Assembly (NCBI GenBank): GCA_002914845.1
Contig: JXTC01000108.1
Location: forward strand, 493,353 to 557,352
Direction of reading: 5' to 3'
DNA length: 64,000 nucleotides
Source: Trema orientale
Taxonomy: Eukaryota > Streptophyta > Magnoliopsida > Rosales > Cannabaceae
Part shown: piece by piece, positions 57,261-64,000 of the stretch
Layout of the letters: each line of letters starts with the position of its first letter
Position numbering within the stretch: position 1 is the stretch's first letter
Translations under genes and position numbers: made by a program
The notes under the pieces: generated by a model
Seen by the model: the letters and a program-made list of their open reading frames with translations, nothing else
Databases searched by the model: none
What the model was told of the DNA's origin: nothing

Positions 57261-58764
57261 TAATTATGGGGAGTTCTAGCATAGGGAACAAAAAAAGTTC
57301 CCTAAGTTAAAGGGAACTAATCACACAATAGGAATTCAACATCAATTGGGAGAGGGATCCACTATCAAAGAAAATAGCATGGCTAGTATCACAGTGGATT
57401 CAAGCCCTCCTTTAAACATTGAAAAGAAAAACAGAAATTAATAAGAAAGACAAAAAAGAATTGTCTAATGCAATTTCATCGAAGAATTGCTAAATTGACA
57501 ACAAATCATCCCTATGAAAAATTAATTAACATCTATAAAATATTTAAAATTTAATTGCAAGCTTAATTTATAATTTAAAAACAACTGAACCTATTATCGG
57601 TAAATAAAAATTGGTCTTACTAATGAGGAAACAAAAATCTTCCCTAATGTTAGGGAAGATAATCAATAGATGTAATTTGGGCAATTATTAAGGAACCCAC
57701 TTATATAAACCAATTTTTTTTTTACCATGTTTGTAACTTCCATTTTTATGCCGTTTAAGTTTTTTTTTTTCCTTTTGATTTTTCTCCTTTTTCCTCAAAA
57801 ATTATTTTGATTTTTCACCTTTTTTCCCGAAAATTAATTTGATTTTTCTCCCATTTTTCCCAATATTCCATTTGTTAAGTTTCTTTTAAAATGAACCCTA
57901 ACTGAAAATTTGCATCTTTGTTTCTCTTATGCTATTTTGTTAATTGTTATATCAATTTTAATCTAGTAATCTCGGGATTTTTTTTCTTGATTTGTTTCTC
58001 TTCCCTTTCTTCTCCATCAAAAGTTCATTCATTCCCTTTTTTTTTTTTCTTTGAAGGACCACCAAGTTTATTTTTAATATCAAGGAATGAATTGAATAAA
58101 GCGTTTATTCAAAGATAGGCCAAATCAACTTACAGGCATAATTTTTTTTTTCTCTTTTTTAAATGTGACCGAAATCAAACGTCACAACTCAAAAAAAAAA
58201 AAAAATCTTTTCACAGCAGGAAACGAAAGTTACACAAAGTCAAAAACAATTGACTTGTATATTTGAGCTCTATTAATAAATGGCCCAATTGCATCCACTT
58301 ATTATCTTAGAAAAATGACACTGCGTACGAAGTTTTAAAATTTATTTCCAGAAATACGGTGTCCTAGGTTCTACTTATTATTATACGGTATTTTGTAGAA
58401 AATACCAATTTTCTTAACCCATAGATCAAATCACAGGAACTCAAATCTATATCTAACATATTCTGAATTCTCTCCCTAAACGGCACTCAAGCTTTACCAT
58501 ATTTGACCATTTGCCCATATCTAAAAAGCTAATGATAGTTTGAGGGATTCCAGATACTTAACAATGATGGAGATTTAAAAAGCGTCTTCTCCTCGCGCGT
58601 TGTGGGTCAGACGTTCTTGTCACTGTGAGACCAGGATGAAAAACTCTGCTTTTAAAATCCTCGTGAGCTGAATTTTTGGGCAGGAACTTTTGTTTTGTAA
58701 TTGGCTTTGTTTGGATTCAAATGTTTTTATTTGTAATTTTTTTTCTTTTTTTTTTTTCTATGTA

Positions 58765-58995
58765 TTGAAAGCTTGGTTGTGTCGAGGGTGAAGTTATAGT
58801 GTTTGAGGAAATGTATGTGAATGATCTAGTGACTTGGAACTCTTGTATATCTTGTCTTTTTCTTAGGAATTTTAAGCTTTTCTCTCTCTGGTGTGTGAAA
58901 TATAGTCCAAATTACTTTCATTAATTTGGCCTCTTGTGCTAATTGATATTGCATAGCTTTGGGAAGATGATTTATTGCTCCTCTCCGAGATGAAA
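58765..58995 (+). pseudogene. PPR-protein gene fragment captured in MULE copy 2
   Basis: Plus-strand translation reads MY, a stop, KLGCVEGEVIVFEEM, then VNDLVTWNSCISC, then in the same neighbourhood LFSLWCVKYSPNYFH and HSFGKMIYCSSPR. Plant PLS-type pentatricopeptide repeat proteins have the series MY.K.G....A..VFDEMP followed by .ND.VTWNSMISG and later ...G..IH. These proteins bind organellar RNA. The fragment covers about two repeats and has stops. The direction is opposite to that in which MULE copy 2 is drawn. Confidence 0.7.
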
Positions 58996-59059
58996 AAAGT
59001 ATTAAAGACAATTAAGATTCACATTGATATTAGTGATTAAGAATAGTACATCTGCGGCA

Positions 59060-59730
59060 TATCAGCGATTTGTAGTTTCCTATGATTTACTTACATATAT
59101 GGTGTTCTGTTAAAAGGAAACCAAACTGATTTTCAGGAAACCTTTGTAGTTCCTGTGATTTACTTATATAAAGGATGTTCTTTTAAAAGAAAACCAATCT
59201 AGTTTTCCCGTGATTTACTTCCATATAGGGTATTTCACTTAAAGGAAACTAAACTAGTTTTCAGGAAACTCAAGAGTTTCCTGTGATTTATTCACGTACA
59301 TGACATTTCGCTATAAGAAAACTAAATTAGTTTCCAGGAAACTTTGGTGAATTCCTATGATTTACTTATGTACAGTGCATTCTGCTAGAAGGAAACCACA
59401 ATGGTTTCCAAGAAACTTTTGTGGTTTCCTGTGATTTATTTAGCTACAGGACATTCTGCAAAATAGAAACTACAATGGTTTCTAGGAAATATTTGTGGTT
59501 TCATGTGATTTACTTACATACAGGACATTCGTCCAAAGAAAACCTTTGTGCTTTCCTGTTATTTAACTTACGTACAGGACATTCGGCTAAAGGAAACCAA
59601 ACTAGTATCCAGGAAACCTCAAAGATTTCCTGTCATTCACTTACTTACAGAACATTCCACTAATAGGAAACCAAATTAAACCAAATTGGTTTCCAAAAAA
59701 CTTTTGTGGTTTCCTGTAAAAAAAAAAAAA
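59060..59730 (-). repeat. Subterminal palindromic repeat array of MULE copy 2
   Basis: Units of about 65-75 bp such as ggaaactttggtgaattcc, tatgatttacttatgtacag and tgcattctgctagaagg. They are the reverse complement of the units at 50735-51430. About ten units. Confidence 0.88.
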
Positions 59731-59938
59731 AGATGACTTATTTACTAAAATGCTACCGCGTTTACTAGCTTCCAAAGCATTTAAAAAAAGGACATAAAAA
59801 GGTCGTACGGAATTTTTATTATTTTTGAAAGGTCGTAAATTTGGTAATATTTTTTGAAAAATAGGTATAAGTGTCCAAAACCCTATTATCTTCCTTAACA
59901 TTAGGGAAGATTTATGTTTCCCTATTGTAGAATTCCCC

Positions 59939-60499
59939 TAAACTATATAGCCTATCTCATCGAACTTTTCCTTATTGACTGGTTTTTTTTTTTTAATGAT
60001 AATAATAAAATAAAATAAATAAGAAGAAAAAAGAGTATCAATTTTTGCTCGGTACCTCTCCAAGCCTTGAGCAGGCCTTCACCTTAGTGAACTCAGAACT
60101 GAATATACTTATCTCCATAAACACCAATTCAAGTGATGATTTTTATTATTTTTTTCTCTTGGTAGTATGAATTTTCATCAACAGACTAAGGATTAAAAAA
60201 AAAGAAAAAAAAGAACTAAACAATGAAGGACTTAGGAAGAAAATTTGAGATTCTCAAGCAAATGAAATCATGATCCCATCTTCTTGCATTCATAATATTT
60301 TTTTTTTCTTTTACTAAATGAGAATTGTTGGTTTTTTAAAATTGAGAAGAAAGAAAAATAGAATGCAATTTCAAATGCATACCCAAGATCACTATATTCT
60401 CCTCCATTGATACATCATACCAACTTCTTCTACTAAAAAATACTCTCACATGTAGGAGCATTTTTAACACTTCCACAATAAAATCCTCTTTCAACTTAT
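59939..60499. other. Intergenic DNA, no gene seen
   Basis: AT-rich with T and A homopolymers. The minus-strand frame that reaches into the MITE at 60508 has no recognisable domain. Confidence 0.35.
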
Positions 60500-60507
60500 A
60501 TAGTGGA

Positions 60508-60720
60508 CAGGCACGGAGCACAACATGCCTAATAGAGGCTTCAATCCCACTCAATTTTATTTATTTTTTTTAAAATACTTAAATAATATATATTTAGAAT
60601 TTTATACTTAAATTGTATATAAAAGCCCCCCTCAATATAGACAAAACATATAATAGGTCTCCAAACAGAAAAAAATATATTTCTAACCTACACTAAACAA
60701 AGATATTGGCTCCGTCCCTG
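60508..60720. mobile_element. hAT MITE, 213 bp
   Basis: Perfect 8-bp TSD ATAGTGGA at 60500-60507 and 60721-60728. Ends are CAGGCACGGAGC and, reversed, CAGGGACGGAGCC, similar to the CAGGGGCAGAG end of the element at 9761. Too short to encode anything. Confidence 0.93.
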
Positions 60721-60728
60721 ATAGTGGA

Positions 60729-62399
60729 CTATCTTAAAAATGTATATGATGGAAAAGAAAGTATATTTCCTTTATAGTTGTTTGATATGTGGAGGAAAAA
60801 AATAATTAGTCTATTTCAAAATGATTATTTTACTACCTTTAATTATTTTTATTTTAAAATTAATGTGTTAAGGTAATGTAGTAAATTTAACCCCTAATGA
60901 CTAAAACACGTTTTCTCCTCAATTTTTCTCTAGTTTTAGGAGAAATTTTAATGGGCCCCACAATCAATTTTTTTTTCCTTATCTTTTCTTTTCTCTTCTC
61001 TACTCTTCATTTTGTTTCCTAATCAAACATACTATTTTTCATTTTCTCTCTTTCCTTTTTTTAAAAAAAAAAAAAAAAAACTCTGCTCCCTTTTTCCATC
61101 TGACCAAACATAGGCTTAAAGAAACTAGTCATTTTCTGATAAATGGCTATTTTGTCAGATAAAAGTTTTCAATACCAAAATAAGAAAAAACTTGGTCAAA
61201 CAAAAATAATAGGGGCAACTGTAGTACTTATGTTGTGAGTTGTCAATCTAGTCCCTATATAATATTGTGGATATATATAACTATTATAATATGTATTTTT
61301 TTTAATTTACTATCGGTAGATAAATTAATTTTAATTGTTAAATTTCAATCTAATAGTTATAATTAATTATATTGGAACAAATTCTAATATGAATTGAATA
61401 ATAGCATTGTAATTGTTAATTTACCTACCTATATATCCGTCTGTAGAATAAATGTATCTAACATCCAAAGATGGCGGCCAAATCCAATTTGAAGGTTCAC
61501 CAAAATTCTAGTCTTTCAAGTCACCTCAAAAGTGGCTTGGTAGGTTAGGCTTTACTGGCTTTCTATTAATATACCAGCTTTTTGAACAGAGCACTAAACC
61601 CTGGTCTTTTGCTAGCTATAAACGTTTATTTCCTTGTACTTACTAAAAAGGAGATACATAGTATTTGCATTTGCACATCCAATATTATACAATCAATTTT
61701 GACAATTGTAACTTTGATATGTGTCTTCAAATAATAAACTACAATATTGAGATTCAACAATTTTACAAGACAATTTCGTATCTTTACTTGACCAATATTA
61801 TAGCAAATTACCTACTTTATAAATATTGAAGTGAGGACTTTTCTTCTTCTTCGTTTTAGGGTAAGAGTAAAGTGTGATTCAACCCTTTTTAATTTCAATA
61901 TTTGATTCTTGAGGAGAACATGGAATTTCAAATTTTATGGAACGATGTGGTTATTGGTTATGGTAGTATACAAACAACAATAATGGAAGGTAGTTTTGAT
62001 ACGTAGCTTGTCATGTGCAAACTATTGAGGCGGTAATAATTCCTTCGAACATGCACAATCAAAAAGTTAAGCTGCAAAAGCGACATGTACAACATTATTT
62101 GCCGAGACCTAAGTGGGATATCATTATGCATGTCTATCAAAACAACAGAAAACACAAGATTATTGGCAGTATTTCAGTAGAGTACATTGATCTCTTGTCT
62201 TTGATGTTTGGTCGCAACCCAACCCGTAAAGTGGGCCAACAATTTCAAAACCGACATGTGGCTATTCCGCTGAATTTTTACTTATTTTTTGTTGGGTTTA
62301 TCCTACCCCAAAACTATATCCGGCTCCATTTAGAACCTGAAGGAAAAAGTTGAAAATTGTAGCGCGTTTTTAGAAAAGAATTGGAAATATACGGTGTGT
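60729..62399. other. Intergenic DNA, no gene identified
   Basis: A pyrimidine-rich tract (about 60960-61090) and AT-rich DNA. The frame at 62015-62353 on the plus strand has balanced composition (QKRHVQHYLPRPKWDI) but I recognise no family. It could be an eroded exon. Confidence 0.35.
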
Positions 62400-62660
62400 T
62401 CAGTTTTATTAGATCTGGTACCAAGTTTTTAGAAAAATATCATTTTAAAAAAAATTTAAAAGAATATTATTTTCTAAAATAATAACTAGTAACCATTATT
62501 TGAATATTAGTAACTAATAACCAAAAATATTTATAATTGGTAAACGATAACTAACTTTTAGACACTAGTAACTAATAAGCATTTTAAAAATAATACTTTT
62601 CTAAAAAAAATTAAAAGTGATATTATTTTTAAAAAGTGGTACGTGAATTAGAAAAACATC
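62400..62660. mobile_element. Possible foldback element
   Basis: Arms ggtaccaagtttttagaaaa ... tattattttctaaaataata and their inverse (... aatacttttctaaaaaaa ... aaaaagtggtac) surround a core with repeated actagtaac/gttactagt motifs. The style resembles 15961-16775. The boundaries are unclear. Confidence 0.45.
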
Positions 62661-63399
62661 TGACCCACCGAATTTTGTAATTTTTTTATGTTTTTGTAGG
62701 CAGAAGTATTAGAAACTCTAGAGGAAATTAAAAAAAAAAAGAGGAAAATACTTTTTCTAAGAGTTTATAGAACTTTATTTTAACACTTTTGATTTTACTA
62801 ATTAATATGTCAAAATTTTATATACTTAAAAATGATATTAAATCAGACACTCGTTTTTTTTGGAAAAAAATTTTATCCTTTTTTCTTTTAATCCAAACAA
62901 GAGAAAATGAAATCACTTTGAATTTTTTTTCTTTCCTTTCCTTCTAAACATCCAAGTTCCAAATGTATCGTTGAGAAGATAACTATTTTTTTTTTATCAT
63001 GTTTAACTTGGATAAATATTAAATTATGTTTTTTGTCAATTTTCTTAAGTTTGTATATGTTTGGTTGGGTTTTTTTTTTTTTTTTTGTCTTTATAGACGG
63101 TAAATTTGTATATATCACTTCTTAATTTAAAAATCCATCTCAAAAACTTAAACTTAAACTGATAGGAGTGGGCCGACAACGGCATTAAAATACAATATCA
63201 ATCACCAATTTTGGTTATTCGTGCAGGCTGAGAGAGGAAATTTGAAACATATTCAAATTCAATGATTTTGGTTTGTAAACTCTCTCTGTACAAAGGGTGA
63301 TTTTGGGTTTTTTTTTTTTTTTTTTTTTTTTTTCGGGTTTGAGGGGGAAAATGTTTTCCACTAAGCAGAAACACATGAGATGATTACATCATATTATTC
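62661..63399. other. Intergenic DNA with long T tracts
   Basis: Several poly-T runs (about 63070-63084 and 63308-63332). No gene was seen. The T tract near 63310 could be the poly-A tail (on the minus strand) of the LINE at 63400-64000, which ends just upstream of it. Confidence 0.45.
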
Positions 63400-64000
63400 A
63401 AGCTTGTCAAGAAGCCATGAAGGGGCATCCATCTTCCAGCCACATATATTCACCGTCATGAGATAAAGCCCATTGGGCCAGTACATGGGCTTGGGTATTG
63501 CAACGTCTGGGGACGTAATGAACACTGGGTTCAGGAAAGCTTTCCGAGGAGGTTTTGGATGTCCATTTACATTTACCCCTTTTGTGCCATTGCTTCGCAA
63601 GAGGCTTTTAGCTGATGAGCTGATAGCAGCCATGGAGAGGCCCATGCTCATTTCTGATAATGCCTCCAATTCCAATGCGCCCCCCTCGTCCGATAAAACT
63701 GCCGCATCAACATTAAGATTGAAAAAAGGTGTACACTCCAGGCGGTGTCCACTGCTGACGCAGTGGTTGTTGTTTTTGGTTGTGACCGACCGCCCCCCAT
63801 GCACTTCTGACAACTCTGTTTGTTTCTTCTGAGCAGAGGCAGCAATTCCCGTGACTGGAACTTGACGGTTGTTGTGGATCCGACCCAGTCATTTCCGCAA
63901 GACCAAAATAGCCATAGTGTGGTCTTTTAACTTGCTGACAGTTGACCAAATGGGGCTGCAACGCCAGAGTCCCAGGGCAGCTGGGCAAGAGATTAGTGCG
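63400..64000 (-). pseudogene. LINE ORF2 3' remnant (RNase H end), cut by window edge
   Basis: From the right edge the minus strand reads LWRCSPIWSTVSKLKDHTMA (end of the zinc-binding domain), then a linker, then LNVDAAVLSDEGGALELEAL (start of RNase H). After a frameshift comes RRCNTQAHVLAQWALSHDGE followed by YMWLED and APSWLLDKLE. This is the usual C-terminal order of plant L1 ORF2. The RNase H core between NVDAA and RRCN is partly deleted and out of frame. The poly-T at about 63310 on the plus strand fits its poly-A tail. Confidence 0.85.

Larger units (their letters stand above)
58309..59883 (-). mobile_element. Mutator-like element, copy 2 (1,575 bp), carrying a PPR fragment
   Basis: Perfect 9-bp TSD TATTATCTT at 58300-58308 and 59884-59892. 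The right end, reversed, starts GGGTTTTGGACACTTATACC, the same as MULE copy 1. The left end is AGAAAAATGACACTGCG, matching copy 1's GGGAAAATGACACCCA. It is inverted relative to copy 1. The array side (59060-59883) is homologous to 50565-51430, while the other half is different and includes a PPR-like gene fragment. This makes it a Pack-MULE-type element without a transposase. Confidence 0.93.
57268..59938. mobile_element. Putative TIR element hosting MULE copy 2
   Basis: The left end GGGGAGTTCTAGCATAGGGAA matches the reverse complement of the right end, GGGGAATTCTACAATAGGGAA. Beyond the TIR, cttccctaatgttaggga (near 57630) reappears inverted near 59890-59910, so either 57268 or about 57615 may be the true left end. 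After removing MULE copy 2 (58309-59883 plus one TSD) the element would be about 1.09 kb. The flanks ttaattat and taaactat do not form a clean TSD. Confidence 0.55.

Noticed and set aside
50565..59883. One 9.3-kb transposon with 850-bp inverted repeats that captured the zinc-finger gene
   Set aside because: Each inverted arm belongs to its own element with its own second terminus and its own perfect 9-bp TSD (AAAAGAAAA; TATTATCTT). The outer flanks of the supposed large element do not match each other.
60336..60554. Minus-strand frame resembling an F-box/FBD tail (RACPLYKLKEDF)
   Set aside because: It starts inside the hAT MITE at 60508-60720. The similarity is too weak and short to call.
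62015..62353. Plus-strand 112-codon frame
   Set aside because: No family recognised and no splice or promoter context. It was left as unassigned sequence.
1..64000. CRISPR arrays, rRNA genes, bacterial operons or organellar inserts
   Set aside because: No regular spacer arrays, rRNA signatures or plastid/mitochondrial gene runs were seen. tRNA genes cannot be excluded by eye and would need a covariance-model scan.

Overview
This window is nuclear DNA from a flowering plant, most likely a eudicot. The evidence is AT-rich intergenic sequence, GT-AG introns, plant-type gene families (an EAR-motif C2H2 zinc finger, a BDA1-like ankyrin membrane protein, VRN1-like B3 domains, fragments of plasma-membrane H+-ATPase and PPR genes), and plant transposon types (Copia, solo LTRs, hAT, Mutator-like, LINE). 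I cannot name the species. I estimate only three uninterrupted protein-coding genes. The rest is transposable elements, gene fragments and AT-rich sequence.

Regions. 0-8 kb: degenerate tandem repeats and short terminal-inverted-repeat (TIR) elements. 8.2-9.5 kb: a solo LTR with target site duplication (TSD) CCTAG. 9.8-11.4 kb: two hAT-type elements, the first with an exact 8-bp TSD and a broken transposase C-terminus. 11.6-15.6 kb: a gag-only Copia remnant interrupted by a second solo LTR (TSD CTTCA) and a MITE. 15.9-24.1 kb: a foldback element, fragments of an H+-ATPase and an ISWI chromatin remodeller, a hAT element, a LINE remnant and a Mutator-like element (MULE). 24.5-28.1 kb: a coatomer alpha (alpha-COP) paralogue that lost most of its C-terminal domain. 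28.4-35 kb: duplicated non-coding sequence, a lone RRM exon (G3BP-like), LINE remnants and a second ISWI fragment. 35.9-37.2 kb: an intact two-exon ankyrin/transmembrane gene. 37.5-42.3 kb: a minisatellite, an inverted second copy of the alpha-COP tail, and joined to it a broken AtuA/DUF1446-family gene. 45-46.6 kb: a broken B3 (VRN1-like) gene. 50.6-52.0 and 58.3-59.9 kb: two inverted copies of one MULE family, each with a perfect 9-bp TSD, flanking an intact ZFP6/ZFP5-like zinc-finger gene at 52.9-53.5 kb. 60.5 kb: a tiny hAT MITE. 63.4-64 kb: a LINE remnant running off the right edge.

The genes do not form a pathway. The main theme is capture and shuffling of gene pieces. Pieces of at least seven host gene families (alpha-COP, AtuA, H+-ATPase, ISWI twice, G3BP-like RRM, B3, PPR) are scattered here. 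The PPR piece sits inside a MULE bounded by exact TSDs, and the two alpha-COP copies share the same internal deletion. All family assignments come from reading translated motifs by eye; no database search was run. Boundaries of pseudogenes and of elements without a TSD are approximate.
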